From Diplolepis rosae (taxonomy: Eukaryota; Arthropoda; Insecta; Hymenoptera; Diplolepididae), in contig JAPYXD010000752.1 in NCBI GenBank assembly GCA_030998225.1, forward strand, positions 16,942,501 to 17,006,500: a DNA stretch of 64,000 nt, written 5' to 3'. The position numbers and the translations under genes are program-made. Position 1 is the stretch's first letter. Every line of letters begins with the position of its first letter. The notes under the pieces were generated by a model, which was not told where the DNA came from, searched no databases, and saw nothing but the letters and a program-made list of their open reading frames with translations. Positions 10,740-22,679 of the stretch are shown here, one piece after another.

Positions 10740-12490
10740 ATAGAGAAGCTAATAAATAATGAATATTTATATAACTAGAGCAATAAATCGTGCTAATAGT
10801 ATTATTAAATTCTGCGTCTGTAGGAAACTGGATGTGAGTTAATGTACTACTATTTATTTTTCATATTGAGAATTTTGTTTATTTTAGCCTTAGTTACAGA
10901 AAAAATGTAATAAACTCTGAAATGTTTCCAGACAAAATGGAGTTTTCGACTTCATAAAATTAAGAGCCTTGTTCCGAGAAGGGTGTAAATTACGCCGTTA
11001 TTGCACAAACTCTCTTGGAGGAGGAAGTAACTTACACTTCAAATAACGATTCAAAGGGCGACCAACATTTTCTGCAGTGAAGTGAACTTTAAAATTTATT
11101 TACGAAACCATCGTTGTATATTTCATTGAAAATAAAGAAAGTTTCAACTTCAAATAGATTTACAGTTATTTAGGTGAATAAAATATTCATTTCGATCAAA
11201 AAATAATATTTAGCTAATATCTTTTTCTACAAAATAAGCCTTATTATTTCTCAGCAAAAATTAATCTTGTAATAACAATAAGATATAAATTCCTTAATTA
11301 AAAATATAAAATCACAATTTCTTTGACAAGGCGTAGCAATAATGTATTGTGAAACATTTTTAAGGTTTCCTCTGTACGAAGCGAAATTGCATCGCTCAAG
11401 CACATAATTGGAATCAATATTTTTTAGAACTATATCTCTGAAGGATGAACGTACTGCGATCCCTGTCTACAGATTTTATCGTCGTTTCTTAAAGCCCCCT
11501 CGGAGTGCACTTTTCGGACGTCGGTGAGAGCAATCGCTACCGAGTTTTCTGGAAGTTCGTGCCTATAACCCAAGGCCCCGTAAGGATATACTATTGATCT
11601 GAATAAGAGTGACCTTGAACTCCAAGTGTCGCCAGGGGAGACAATCTGCCGAGTGCCGTCACGCTCATAGCCGTCACGAGGCCCCAACGATCGGGTACTT
11701 ACCCCTCCGACCAGAAAGTCGCCACCACTCAGGAACCCGACGGAGAGATCAACGTATAATCGAAAGTTACCCTGGAAACACTTTGCAGCCTTAGGTCGCG
11801 AGCACTTTCAGAAGACTCCCTGGGTAAAGTCAATACAGGCGCCTTTTTATCACTATACGCGGAGAGAAGTTAGTCGAACCGTCGCACTAGTGGTGGGAGG
11901 GCGGCTCCTCTTTGATTTAGTATAACGTCTAGACCAAGATTGGGGCACTGATTACCCCAAATTGACGACCAAGCTTGCGAGAGAACGGCTGGTACAAGCG
12001 TTTCGCGTAACGGCTCGCCTAGTTTGGGGTAATGGTTCTCCCTTCTTCTTTCTTAATGGCTTCTTGTTCAAAGAACAAATGGCCAGAACGTATATCCCTG
12101 AAGGATAACTTCGTGGGACTCAAAAAGTCCAGTATATCACTGTGCCTTAGGTATCCCAGCGGTGGCAAATGATTGAGCTGGTGGCGACATCAAGAGAGAA
12201 ACTGAGAGAGTGTCAGCATGTGACTTTGAGAAATGATCGCTAGAATCCTGTAGACAAATCAAGGCGCTCAAAAAGCGTCCACGCGATCCACGCTTTACAC
12301 TCGATGTTTGAAAGAGAGCACGCGGCAGCAAGAAAACTCCATGAGGCGTGAAAAAATAACCACGCCACAGAAGAGGACAGAGTTACTAAGGTCACGCACT
12401 AAATAGAACACACTAACGTGAAAATTGATTCATAAACAAGACACTGACAAACAAATATATAATAATATAGGTCTCAAGAGAAATATCTTT
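10740..12490. other. intergenic, with an unassigned GC-richer block at 11.4-12.35 kb
   Basis: Positions 11430-12340 are richer in GC than their surroundings. They have open frames on both strands without a recognisable motif. An 11-bp inverted pair ATTACCCCAAA/TTTGGGGTAAT lies at about 11950 and 12030. It may be the remains of a retroelement, but nothing I can read identifies it. Confidence 0.35.
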
Positions 12491-12493
12491 ATA

Positions 12494-13421
12494 TACGAGG
12501 TCTGTCCGGAAAGTATCTGGTCTACCTTTATGTCTCCGCGCTGGCGTTATTCTTCATCATCGGGCGGGTGGCATCCTTTAAAGTAATCCCCACTTGATTG
12601 CATAACACGGTTCCAGCGATGTTTCCACTTCTTGAAACAGTCCTGGAACTCATTTTTAGGGATGGCCTTGAGTACGCTCGTCGCATTATTTTCAACTGTC
12701 GTTTTGTCATCGAATCGCTGTCCTTTGAGTGGTTGTTTGAGTTTTAGAAACAGCCAAAAGCCACAAGGGGCTATGTCGGGACTATACGGAGGTTGCAGAA
12801 GCAATACGATACTGTGTTTACTCAGAAACTGCTGCACAAAATTCGATAAATGCGCTGGCGCGTTATCGTGGTGAAGAAAAAAATCTTGTTCAGAATTTTC
12901 CAAACAGTAATTTTCGGTATTCCGAGATCATCTTCTAGTTCACGAACAGTTAATCGACGATCACCTTCAATCGCAAGTCGCACACGCTCAATATTATCCA
13001 ATGTTTTTATCTTCGAAGGTCGGCCAGAAAGAGAATCACTATCAACAGAAGTGCGGCCTCCCTTAAAACGATTATACCACTCTTTTATATTCGTGTTTTG
13101 CTGATACACTCATTCCCAAAGGCCTTCTGCATCATCTGAATAGTTTCCGAACTTGTTTTTCCGAGTTGGAAACAAAATTTGATGCAAATTCGTTGATCTT
13201 GTTGTTCAGTCATTTTTAACAATTACAAAATCCGCCGAACTCAAAAATAGCTTTGTAAACAAAAACACGCTGCGCATGAACTATACGTCCAGCAGATGTC
13301 AGCAAGCAACCGATAGGTTCGTGAGGTTTTATTGTTGACGTTCATGCCCCGCAGAGGTCGCTCGAACACTATGGCGCGGAGATATAAAGGTAGGCCCGAT
13401 ACTTTTCGGACAGACCTCGTA
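12494..13421 (-). mobile_element. mariner deletion derivative, copy 1
   Basis: Inverted termini TACGAGGTCTGTCCGGAAAG (12494) and its near-perfect complement ending CAGACCTCGTA (13421) are flanked by TA. Size is 928 bp, against about 1.3 kb for a full mariner. It is the same family as 56540-57493. The transposase remnant is on the minus strand. Confidence 0.92.
12547..13214 (-). pseudogene. mariner transposase remnant (DD34D type), copy 1
   Basis: The start is the ATG near 13214 (MTEQQDQRI). A frameshift follows near residue 45. The next frame, from 13109, reads EWYNRFKGGRTSVDSD and the HTH segment (GRPSK, NIERVRLAIEGDRRLTVRELE). After VWKILNKI the sequence jumps to HHDNAPAHLSNFVQQFL, so roughly 180 residues holding the first catalytic Asp are deleted. 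The second Asp (HHDNAP) is present. The third is replaced: the conserved APCD reads APCG. The enzyme is inactive for at least three reasons. Confidence 0.9.
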
Positions 13422-13424
13422 TAC

Positions 13425-13912
13425 ATCTGTATCACTTTTAGCCCACCTTTTAATATCTAAAATACAATTTTAAAAATACCTAGAGCTCTAGGAAATATTT
13501 ACTTACCTGTTCTAGCAGAGTTTTTAATTGTTGTCTAAAAGACGATTTTCGTAACTTCTTGTAGAATAGATTATTGCAAACGTCGACAAGTTTTTATCAA
13601 TCTCTAACAGAGACCTCAATTAAAGAGGACTGAAATACGTTTCTAAGAAGCTCTAATATAGCTCTTCAGACAATCTAAAACTGATCGAATAACACTACTC
13701 TAAAATGCGACATAAGGACGTCTTGCAGATGCTTTTTTTCGATTGTCTTCTAGACGCCAAAAATAGTTGAATTAGCGGCTAATTTGAGTTCTACTAGACG
13801 TCTAATAGCACTTTCGGTGGAAAATCGGAACGTCTTCTAGAGATCTCCGGTATTTCCCAAAACGCTGTTTTAGACGTCCAATAGATGATCTTGTGTTACT
13901 TGGGGTATGTAA
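13425..13912. other. no gene; scattered TAGACGTCTAA-type words
   Basis: The palindromic word AGACGTCT and relatives (GACGTCTTG, TTAGACGTCC) recur between about 13700 and 13890. This looks like an old dispersed repeat without clear ends. Confidence 0.35.
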
Positions 13913-14400
13913 TAAAAAATAGTGTGTGCATCTCGAGCGAAACGCTGATTTCGTTCTTATGTAAAGTTAACAACTCGAGACAGAGCGTAATGGAGACGCT
14001 GGAACGAGACGGCGGGGAGTGATGTTAACTTTACACTAACGAAATCAGCCTTTTTTGCACTTGACACAAAAATAACTATTTAAGTGCCTCCAGCGCGTAA
14101 ACTCGTTTTCTCGCTACACTTAAAAGTAGCGCAATGTTTTCTATTGCGCTACAGAGGAATGTAATGTAAAAATTAAACTGCGCATGCGCCTATAGCCATA
14201 CAGCGGAGCACAATCTTCTTCTTATTCTTTTTCGTACAAATAGAATACGTGCCAATGCACACAGTTCGGGAAATTATGAGACTCGCGACAATGCTCGCAG
14301 GACTGATCGCGCCTCGGCTTCGATCTCCTGCGAGCATTGTCGCTCGTCACGCAATAACCCTCATTGTGCGCCTAGGCACGTAATATACTATTTCACGCTA
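13913..14400. repeat. palindromic hairpin elements (two, with a linker)
   Basis: The first hairpin pairs GCTGATTTCGTT near 13948 with AACGAAATCAGC near 14038, extended by TAAAGTTAACA/TGTTAACTTTA. The second (14241-14395) has a perfect 17-bp stem GCGACAATGCTCGCAGG/CCTGCGAGCATTGTCGC around a loop with CCTCGGCTTCG, and ends ACGTAATATACTATTT. The linker 14085-14240 and the second hairpin recur at 27137-27660, so this is a dispersed unit. No coding potential was found. Confidence 0.8.
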
Positions 14401-16420
14401 ATTTTTCCAATAATTTCTTCATAGTGTATGCAAGAAAAATAATCGAAACTTTTTACCAGTTTCCAAATCAGACTCCCTTGTAAAGCATCTAATTTTGATT
14501 TCCTCAAAAGAATTGTCCATCATGAGTCATTAATATTTCATGAGTGGTGCCAATTTTAGCTGCAAAGATTTCCACAACAACGTCGCTGAAGGTAACGACA
14601 ATCATATTAAACGCAGCAAGGAAATAACTACTCCCACGACCTCATTATTATGATTATTATGCATCGGTTGCATATCATTATTTATATACATAAATACCCG
14701 GAAAACGTTCAAGCAATCTTTAATGCTTCACCCAAATAGTTATAACCTATGATAAATAAGTAAGTTCGCAAAAAGCCTTTTGCACTGCTCTTATAAGCAT
14801 GTTAATACATTATTCAACCTGCACAGGATTAGTTTCTCTGCATCTCGACGAGCTAGGAAATTATTATCTGGTTCAAGACACATGATCCGGACGTGAATAA
14901 TCCCTTTGGTTTGCGACCACGAAATACTGTCCGAATATTGAGAATTTCCGCCATCCAGCATCAAAGGCACCGTGAATTTGATTAAGTATAACCAAATTTA
15001 TTGAAATTAATATTAATGCTTTAAAAAGCGTTAATTATTGTTTTGTTCCTGATGAATAACAATTAATGTAAAAATTTTAGTAATGAAAAAATTAGATAAT
15101 TGATCCAAAAAAAATAAAATAGGAAGTTTTTCTTTTATGCTATAATTCTTTTTTCACTTCATAAGAGAACATTTGACAGGCTTTAAATGTATTTTCAAAA
15201 ATGTTTGATACTGCTAGAAGATTGTGAAATTCTGTGAAGTTGTGGTTTATCACTTCGAGTAGGTGAATACCTATGAGTTTCTGAATCGTAATACAAAATA
15301 AATCGCATTCCCGCACGTATGTTTACTTTTGGGAACTCTACTTTATTACATTATTTGTTTAAACGAGATTCAACAGCAAAAGTTGAAAAGGTAACTCTGA
15401 AGTAGTCAATAACGCATTGTTATTCAATAACTACCTTGTAGTGTTATACTATTTTTGTGAAAATTAGATAATAATATTAATATAATGTTGCTTCGTTAGT
15501 ACTTAATTCCTGGATCTACTCTATTTTTAAAAAATTATTTAATTTTAACTATTTTATGGTTTGTAATATTTAAAAATCTTTCTGCAGAAGTATCAAAATT
15601 TAAAAATGCAATAAATTATAAAATGTATACCACTTGGCAAATAAATAATTACGAATGGAAAAAAAAAAATTTTGACTTGGTACTTTGAGTACTAAATTAT
15701 ACATTTCTTTGATACCCGTGCGGAAAATGTGACTTTGGGGCCTTGTCGCGAGGCAGCAAAAATGATCAAATTCACGATTGATGATGAGTTCGTGTGATAA
15801 AACTTACTTTTCCACACTAGTGAAGGGAAAGTTTGGAAATATTTGAATTCCAACCTCAATTTTTAGTTTCCCGTGCTCTGTGTAAGAGAAATGCCACTCA
15901 CTTGTTGATGTCATGGTTGCATCACATAACGGAATTAGTATAAATATTAGTGGATAACAGTTCTGGTATTTTAAAATTTAATGAGAGTTGTAGAAAATAT
16001 ATATCCCTCATTGAAATAAAATGGCACTTATTAAAAGTGGCGTGACTCTATTTTTCTAAACAAGAAATGGTGAAATTTTTTGTAGTTTTGTGCCTTCAGC
16101 GGTTTCTCAAAAGTAGTTTTTGTGATCGTGAGTATTCATCATGCAAGAACAAATAAATCTGGAACTTGTCAAGTCATGTGCTTCTAAAATAAAGAAAATA
16201 TGACAATAAATGTCTTTCTATGTTCAAGCGTGAACCACTTGGAATTTTGTCTCATTTTATTGGCACATCTTCAGCTTAGATAATAATAAGTTAAAATCCT
16301 ACGTGATTGATTGATCTTAGTATCAGAAATATCGTACGTAAACGATAAGTACGTGCTGTGATTAAATAGACACAAATATAATGTATTTCTCATTGCGTCC
16401 CAATAAATTTCTTTTTAAGA
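14400..16420. other. intergenic, nothing recognised
   Basis: This is AT-rich DNA without long open frames, recognisable repeats or RNA genes. Confidence 0.45.
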
Positions 16421-16424
16421 CAGA

Positions 16425-16780
16425 ACTAAGAAAACAGTCTCTTTGAATCAAAGAAACATTTCTTTCACATACGGTCAAAGAAAAAATTTCTTTAAATTAA
16501 AGAAAGTTTCGTCAATTCAAAAAAAAATGTTATTTGATCCAAAGAAATAGATTTGTTTACATTAAAGAAAATGTTTTTGAGTCAACATAACTTTCTTCAA
16601 TTCAATGAAAGTTTTGTCAATTCAAAAAAATGTTCTTTGATCCAAAGAAATAGATTTGTTTACATTAAAGAAAAGTTTTTTGAATCAACAAAACTTTTTT
16701 CAATTCAAAGAAATTTTTTCTTTGACCGTATATCAACGAAATGTTTATTTGATTCAAAGAAACTGTTTTCTGGGTGAGAA
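16425..16780. repeat. inverted-repeat element made of TTTGATTCAAAG-like words
   Basis: The left end (GAAAACAGTCTCTTTGAATC) is matched in inverse by the right end (GATTCAAAGAAACTGTTTTC). Both ends are followed by words of the type ACGGTCAAAG. The interior repeats TTCTTTGATCCAAAGAAA-like self-complementary words, two of which lie about 110 bp apart. The frame at 16553-16777 over it is low-complexity and not a gene. Confidence 0.65.
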
Positions 16781-16789
16781 AGTCATTTT

Positions 16790-18090
16790 CTTTTAAGAGT
16801 AACAATTTTGACGAAGTAAAAAAACAAAAACACGATTAAACAGACTAGCAGAAAAACAAAAAATATGTTGAAGGAATAAAAACAAAAAATATATAGAGTA
16901 TCTTTTGAGGAAAGTATATATAATTTTTTAAGTTTTACTTTTTCGTAAAATCAAGAAGAAAAGCCACACTACCCTTTCCTTCAATGTTTATCAAGGAAAA
17001 GTAAAATCTTTTTTTCTAAATGAAAAAATGCAAACGAAAACGTAGCCTATTCTAGGATTGATGAATGGCAGAACAATAATCATTTTAATGTTAATGAATA
17101 AGATAGAATAGAATAGAATTTCGAAAAATAGAAAAGTGTATTATTTCCCAAAAAAATGTTCAATTTTGTCATATTAGATTTAATCTGTACACACTTCAAA
17201 CTACGTCTAACCAAATTTCAGCCGAAAGGGGGGCATAGTTTTCAACTTTTAAATCAAGTTTTTCAGCAGAACTCAAGAAAATTGACAGATTTTCAGAAAA
17301 ATGATAATAACATCGAAGAAGGATTAAATTTAGATACACGAGAAAAATAAGTACTGGGAAATTTACTTGGCAGTTTTCGACTTTTGAACAGGACAAATTT
17401 TTCCGAAGATCCTATATATTTTTTATGAAGAAGCTTAGAACTTCATTAATAAAAAGAAAGAATTTCCTAGATTAATTCAAGCACAGTCAAAAAACGAAAC
17501 TCTTACAAATTTTATTGTATAGTTTTTGAAAAAACTATAGAAATGCAAATATGTACTTCTTCTAAAAAGTGCTTCAGGTTTTAAAAGAGTTTGGATAGAA
17601 TAATTTGATTAGAAAGAAATGAATACCTATTATACAAGCCCAAGAAAAATTCTTGGACTGCGCTTGAAAGTCTTGTGGAATTTTCACTGGCACGATGCGC
17701 AGTTGTCAGTGTCAGTTTTTTAGATACGCACAATTTTTATTACTTTGTAAATTAACATAAACTTCAGAAATTATGAAATTCTTATATTTAATAATTTAGA
17801 ATTTAGCATTTAATTTATTAAAAATCTCATCATTTAAAAATGTAGAAACATAATAATTCTTCAAACTTCTTTATTCGGTAGCCATGCGGTTTAATTTATA
17901 AGGTTAGACTGCGTTACACATGTAGGTTAGGTAAAAGTTAAGGTTCGAATCCTGTCAGCATAGGATTAATTTCAACAGCAGTAATATATTATTTTGAGCG
18001 ATGTCTAGTGATAGTGTATAAGTATAATAGTATAATTTGTAATCAAATTAATTTTAAAAATATATAAAAAAAGACAGATTGCGAAAATAA
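16790..18090. other. intergenic, nothing recognised apart from a possible tRNA-derived remnant
   Basis: This is AT-rich spacer. GAATAGAATAGAATAGAATT near 17103 is a very short microsatellite. A box-B-bearing sequence at about 17886-17960 is listed separately. Confidence 0.4.
17886..17960 (+). repeat. possible degenerate tRNA-derived SINE head
   Basis: A perfect box B word GGTTCGAATCC lies at 17942-17952, and a weak box-A-like GCCATGCGGTTTAA lies about 55 bp upstream. The stems do not form convincingly. This could be chance or an old SINE related to the one at 61966-62062. Confidence 0.3.
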
Positions 18091-18091
18091 T

Positions 18092-18641
18092 TTTTTCATA
18101 GCGCCTCTTTTGAAAATTCGATTTTCGGTACCTGTAAAGCGGGACGAAACTGCGATTTTCAACCCTAGGGGTGAAACTTTAAAGGTAGGGTTGCAAACCG
18201 TACTTTCGTCCCGCTTCACAGGTACTGAAAATCAAATTCTCAAAACATTTGCTATGGAATAGTATATTATATTACAAGGGGCGAAACAGAGCGATTGCAT
18301 GAGTGTGAAGTTTGCTCTGCCCGAGTGAAACGAGGGCTGCAATCACACGAAATGCTTTCGCTGTGTTTTTTTTCGAGTAATGTATACTATTTTTCATAGC
18401 AACTCTTTTGAGAATCTGATTGGCTGTAACTGTGGAGAGAAGTCGCTGTTTCAACCCGCTCTACAGGTACCGAAAATCGGATGTTCAAAGGAGGCGCTAT
18501 GAAAAATAGTATGCATTACTCGAAACAAAACACAGCGAATGCATCTCGTGTGACTGCAGCCCTTGCTTCGCTCTGGCAGCAAACTTCACACTCGTTTGCA
18601 ATCGCTGTGTTTCGTCCCCTGTAATGTAATATACTATTTTT
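18092..18641. repeat. cluster of four palindromic hairpin elements
   Basis: Two designs alternate. The first (18096-18258 and 18390-18500) contains TACCTGTAAAGCGGGACGAA or its complement, with flanks CATAGCGCCTCTTTTGA. The second (18259-18394 and, inverted, 18503-18641) runs from AATAGTATATTA through GGGGCGAAACAGAGCG to TAATGTATACTATTTT and has a core GCCCGAGTGAAACGAGGGC. The whole block is therefore a nested inverted repeat. The 18259-18394 unit recurs nearly unchanged at 27001-27136. Confidence 0.8.
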
Positions 18642-19010
18642 CTTTATTGCCTTTAATAGTCCATAAAAATTTCATTGACTGGTTTTGAAGTTTTCATGCA
18701 CGAGTGATGTGCCAGCTCTATCTGTCTATATTCAGAATTTCATATTAAATCTTAGAAATATTCAATCTTTGAACTCTATTTTCTCAAATGATTTATAGAA
18801 ATTATAAAATTTGCGTACATAGAATTTTCATGGACTTTCTACTAAATACTTTTGAGAAGTTCTATACTTTTTCCAGGACTGTTAATCTAATTATACAAGA
18901 ACGGTACTTCTAGTTTTAAGTAACTTTTGAATGTATCTGAAAGTCGAGCACTCTGTCATGTAAATTTTCCAGTACTTATTTTTTCCGTGTACATGGAAAA
19001 CTTGGTCATT
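18642..19010. other. spacer, nothing recognised
   Basis: AT-rich, no gene or repeat boundary seen. A TTTTTTCCGTGTACATGG word near 18980 resembles the termini of several elements in this window. Confidence 0.4.
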
Positions 19011-19433
19011 ATACAGGGTGAGGCACATAAAGTGTTACAGAGCGATAGCACTCAAACTATTGTTCATATCCAAAAATGTTTCAGACGAAAGTTTCAGTGT
19101 TCGAGAAGGCCGTCATACTGGACCACCCTATTTTTTTATCGGTGAAGGCCCTAAAGCTACGTCAAGGTCAACTCCACTTTTTTTAATGGAACCATGTATT
19201 TTTTTCGATGACATTATTATCAATTTTAAGACCAATTCAGCGATCTACAAGACCAGGTCATTCTAGTCACGCAAAGTATGAAAATAATCCAAAAATCATT
19301 TTCATTTCTTACGACACCCATGATAATACACATCGATAGGGTATTGTTGACATCGGCAGAAAGTAAGCATTTTCTGCTGACATATCAGTTAGTCACGCAT
19401 TACCTCCTAATGTGGGTATATCGGAACGCGAAA

Positions 19434-20791
19434 ATGAACGATTTTCAAGAATATTTTGATATGTTGATGGTGCTAGGGGAATGCCGTAAACATTGCAGAA
19501 ACGCCCAAGATTTGTATGCGGCTCGTTATCCGGATAGGCAACAAAAATCTCACATGGCTTTTAAGCGATTGGCTGACCTTTTCTGTCGCTACGGTACAGT
19601 GAAACAAACTCGAGTCAAACGTCGACCAATTGTTAATGAAAATAATGCGGCTTCTATCTTAGCTTTAGCTGCACTTAATCCACATGCGAGCAGAAGGCAA
19701 ATGGAAAAAAAGAGTGAAATTAGTCAGCGATCTGTATTAGGAATCTTACATCAACACAAGTTCCATCCGTATCGTATATCATTACATTAGGATTTGTACG
19801 GCAATGATTTCCTAAAACGCGTCAATTTCTGTAATTGGATTCGTAGAAAAATGCGCACAGATGTCTCATTTTTGAGTCATGTGCTTTTTTGTGATGAAGC
19901 TAACTTCGCAAATACGGGAAATGTGAATAGGCATAATATGCATTATTGGGCAAATGAGAATCCTCGATGGATGAGAACTGTACCATTTCAACATCCGTGG
20001 TCTGTTAATTGTTGGTGCGGCATTGTCGGCGATCACGTCATTGGTCCATATTTTGTTAAAGGTCGCTTGACTGGGCAAGTTTACGCAAAATTTCTGCAAA
20101 AGTACTGCCTCAATTAATAGAAGACGTGCCCTTGCATGTTCGCATAAACATGTGGATGCAACACGACGATATTATGCTCTGTGTTCAAGACAAGTGATGA
20201 ATGAGACTTTTGACAAAAAGTGGATAGGACGAGGCGGCCCTGTAGCCTGACCTTTTATCGAGCTTTAGTTTGGTAGAAGTCATAGTCCTATCCCCCTTGA
20301 TTGAGTTTTACTTCTATGACTTCCCCACAAGAACAATGCATGCAGCTTTTCTGCACACGGCTCCAGAATATTAGCTTGCACGACATACCTCATGTGTATA
20401 AAAGGAAAAACATATTTTTGGTTTTGGTAGTGGATTGACTTGTGTATAGTGCATAAATTGCTCCCAATTCATGCTCTTTTTCTGGCTACTTCGATTTATC
20501 CACTTAAACATTTGTTTCTCTACTGCACAATTAAACTTATTGAGCCATCGATAATTTCCGCTAATACCTCGTTCACCAGATCTAACATCACCAGATTACT
20601 TTTTATGGGGCATTGTCAAAGAACGCGTAATGGCGGTAGCACCTACCACGCCTGACGATATGAAAGAAAGAATACGCCGAGCATGTACCGAAATTACACC
20701 ACAAATGTTGGCTGAAGTTCGACAGTCTTTTCATTGGCGAATTAACAAGTTCTTACAAGTCGAGGGTCATCACTTCGAGCATATTCTGTAG
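19434..20791 (+). pseudogene. DUF4817/DDE-type transposase, one stop, one frameshift, one insertion
   Basis: From the ATG at 19434 the protein reads MNDFQEYFDMLMVLGECRKH and AARYPDRQQKSHMAFKRL, an N-terminal HTH of the DUF4817 type found in insect transposases. It continues through HASRRQMEKKSEISQRSVLGILHQ. An in-frame TAG lies at 19788-19790. The catalytic part follows: LFCDEANFANTGN (first Asp), NCWCGIVGDHVIGPYF, then a frameshift near 20100, WMQHDD (second Asp), and IGRGGPVA. About 300 unrelated bases (20245-20555) interrupt the gene before RSPDLTSPDYFLWG (third acidic region) and the C-terminus ending EGHHFEHIL with TAG at 20789-20791. It is a fairly recent relic. Confidence 0.88.
20245..20555. 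other. insertion inside the DUF4817-type transposase
   Basis: About 300 bp with no similarity to a transposase separate the GRGGPVA and RSPDL parts of the gene. I see no clear terminal repeats. TAGAAGTCATAG and CTATGACTTCCC near 20275 and 20316 form a short internal hairpin. Its origin is unknown. Confidence 0.5.
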
Positions 20792-21153
20792 GTAGACCCA
20801 AACCAAGGTTAGTGTGTTCTTTGAAAGTGATTATTCCGATATGTTTCGATTTTTCGGCTATTTTCATACTTTGCGTGACTAGAATCACCTTGTGTTCTAG
20901 GTCACTGAATTCCTCTTAAAATCGGTAATAATGTCATCGAAAAAAAAGTACATGGTTCCATTTAAAAAAGTGGAGTTGACCTTGACGTAGCTTTAGCGCC
21001 TTCACCGATAAAAATAAAGGCTGGTCCAGTATGACGGCCTTCTCAAACACTGAAACTTTTGTCTGAAAATTTTTTGGATATGATCAATAGTTTGAGTGCT
21101 ATCGCTTTGTAACACTTTGTGTGCCTCACCCTGTATATAAAGCATCAATTCAA

Positions 21154-21606
21154 TACAGTCGGGCTTCTCAATAAGAGCGCTTCCCCTAATCTGTGATTGA
21201 GCAGTACCCCCACTACCGTGCTTGTTTTGAATGACACCGGATTCATTTCGAGGCTTCTCAATAAGAGCGTTCGGTGAAGTTTGGTTATTAACGACTTTTT
21301 CGCTTTAGTAAAGCGACGATTTAGAAAACAAATAATAAAAAGTGCATTGTTTTTCATTTATCGATGCATGCAATCTTTTTTAGCAATAGCTAATTTCGAT
21401 TTTAGTGTATTTTTCGATTTTATTTTAAGAAACGTTTATGCGCTACACGAGTGAAACAAATCGAGGAGAATCGAAACGCTTTTATTGAGAGACCCGCTGA
21501 CGTTTCGAGCTAGCGAGTTTTTCTGTAGAGAGTGGGGGTTCCACACTTCTCAGAAATTCCTTCCCCTACAGCCCCATGAGTGCTCTTATTGAGAAGCCCG
21601 ACTGTA
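21154..21606. mobile_element. 453-bp MITE with TACAGTCGGGCTTCTCAATA termini
   Basis: The left end TACAGTCGGGCTTCTCAATA (21154) is matched inversely at the right end, TATTGAGAAGCCCGACTGTA (to 21606). TA borders the element. The subterminal word CTTCTCAATAAGAGCG is repeated at 21163 and 21250. Ends starting CAGT with iterated subterminal boxes and a TA target fit pogo-like MITEs, but no transposase is present to confirm this. Confidence 0.8.
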
Positions 21607-21693
21607 CTTGGAAAACAACCGCCATCACTTTACTACTCATCCCTGTTAGAATACATTGTTACGAAACACAGAAGTTATATCTTAAGGTAGTTA

Positions 21694-22678
21694 ATCCACG
21701 AAAATTAGATCTCAGGTAAAAATAGATAATTTTGCTTTCAAGAATATCAATATTATTATTCAAGGGCTATTTTGGAAGAGAAAAGATTAATTTCCATGAA
21801 CAAAATCTGAAATACGGAAATAGTACATTGTACAATAAGGGGGTAAAGTTGATCATTTAAGGCGAGTGCCGTGTTTACATTTCGAGGTGAAGCCGAGAAA
21901 AGTAAACATCGCACTCACCTTAAATGATCTTACCCCCGTGTTGTACGCGGTACTTTATACAACAAAAGCATGTTTTTCTCGATTTTTGTAAAGTTTGTCA
22001 TTTAAGCCCCGTGGGCGTAAATAGGGAGTGGGGGGTGCTTAAATGACTACTTTTAAGCACTGCATACCTATTTACGCCCTAGGGCTTAAATGACAAACTT
22101 TATGCCCGCAAAATATGCGTCAAAAAGCGAGAAAAACATGCTTGTGTTGTATAAAATAGTTTTATTAATAAATTTTATTTTTGACCCAACTTTTTTTCTT
22201 ATCGCTTCTAACCAAATTTTAAAAAATTTTGCGATTTTCATAAATTAAAAATCACTTTTTCAAGGAAAAGATTCTCTACAACTTGATTATTTTCAATTTT
22301 CGTAAATGAATAAATTATTATCAAATTCAGCAATTTGTTTATAAAAATTTCGTTTTGCAAAATGTTTTTTTAATGGTTTCAGCCATTAAAGAATTTATTT
22401 ACAAAAATCAGAAGCGGTGAAGTTGTAGGAAATCTTTTCCCTGAACAAATGATTCATGATTTATTAGAATCGCATAATTTTTTTAAATTTGGTAAGAAGC
22501 GATAAGAAAAAAAGTTGGGTCAAAAATAAAATTTATTAATAAAATTATTTTTCTGTGTTTCAAATTTTTTCCTGTAAAGTATTCTTTTCTCTTTCCAAAT
22601 AGTCCTTCAATAATAATATTGCTATTCTTGAAAGCAAAATTATCTATTTTTTCCTGAGGTCTAATGTTCGTAGATGAA
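21694..22678. mobile_element. foldback element with nested hairpin insertions, copy 1
   Basis: The left arm (CCACGAAAATTAGATCTCAG, then AATAGATAATTTTGCTTTCA) is matched by the right arm in inverse (TGAAAGCAAAATTATCTATT). The inner arms pair TTGACCCAACTTTTTTTCTT with the complement near 22510. Hairpin elements at 21820-22155 are inserted in the left arm. Relatives lie at 27852-28078 (partial) and 55376-56030 (complete, uninterrupted). Confidence 0.8.
21820..22155. repeat. two adjacent palindromic elements inserted in the foldback element
   Basis: The first (about 21820-21960) pairs GGGGGTAA, GATCATTTAAGG and GTTTAC with their complements around a GAGGTGAAGCCGAG core and ends GTACTTTAT. The second (about 21960-22155) pairs ACAACAAAAGCATGTTTTTC and AAGTTTGTCATTTAAGCCC with their complements around a GGGAGTGGGGGGTGC loop. 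Comparison with 55376-56030 shows that they interrupt the host repeat. Confidence 0.75.
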
Positions 22679-22679
22679 A

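Larger units (their letters stand above)
19012..21135 (+). mobile_element. 2.1-kb Tc1/mariner-superfamily element with ~270-bp terminal inverted repeats
   Basis: Both ends read TACAGGGTGAGGCACA with TA at each border. The inverted similarity continues for about 270 bp (19012-19285 against 20862-21135), including GGCCGTCATACTGGACCA and GCTACGTCAAGGTCAACTCC. Such long terminal repeats are unusual next to the roughly 30-bp ends of the other mariners here. The interior carries a damaged transposase on the + strand. Confidence 0.9.

Noticed and set aside
11430..11794. Open frames in a GC-richer block, considered as gag or rRNA-like
   Set aside because: No zinc knuckle, no conserved rRNA core words, and both strands are open. 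Left as unassigned.
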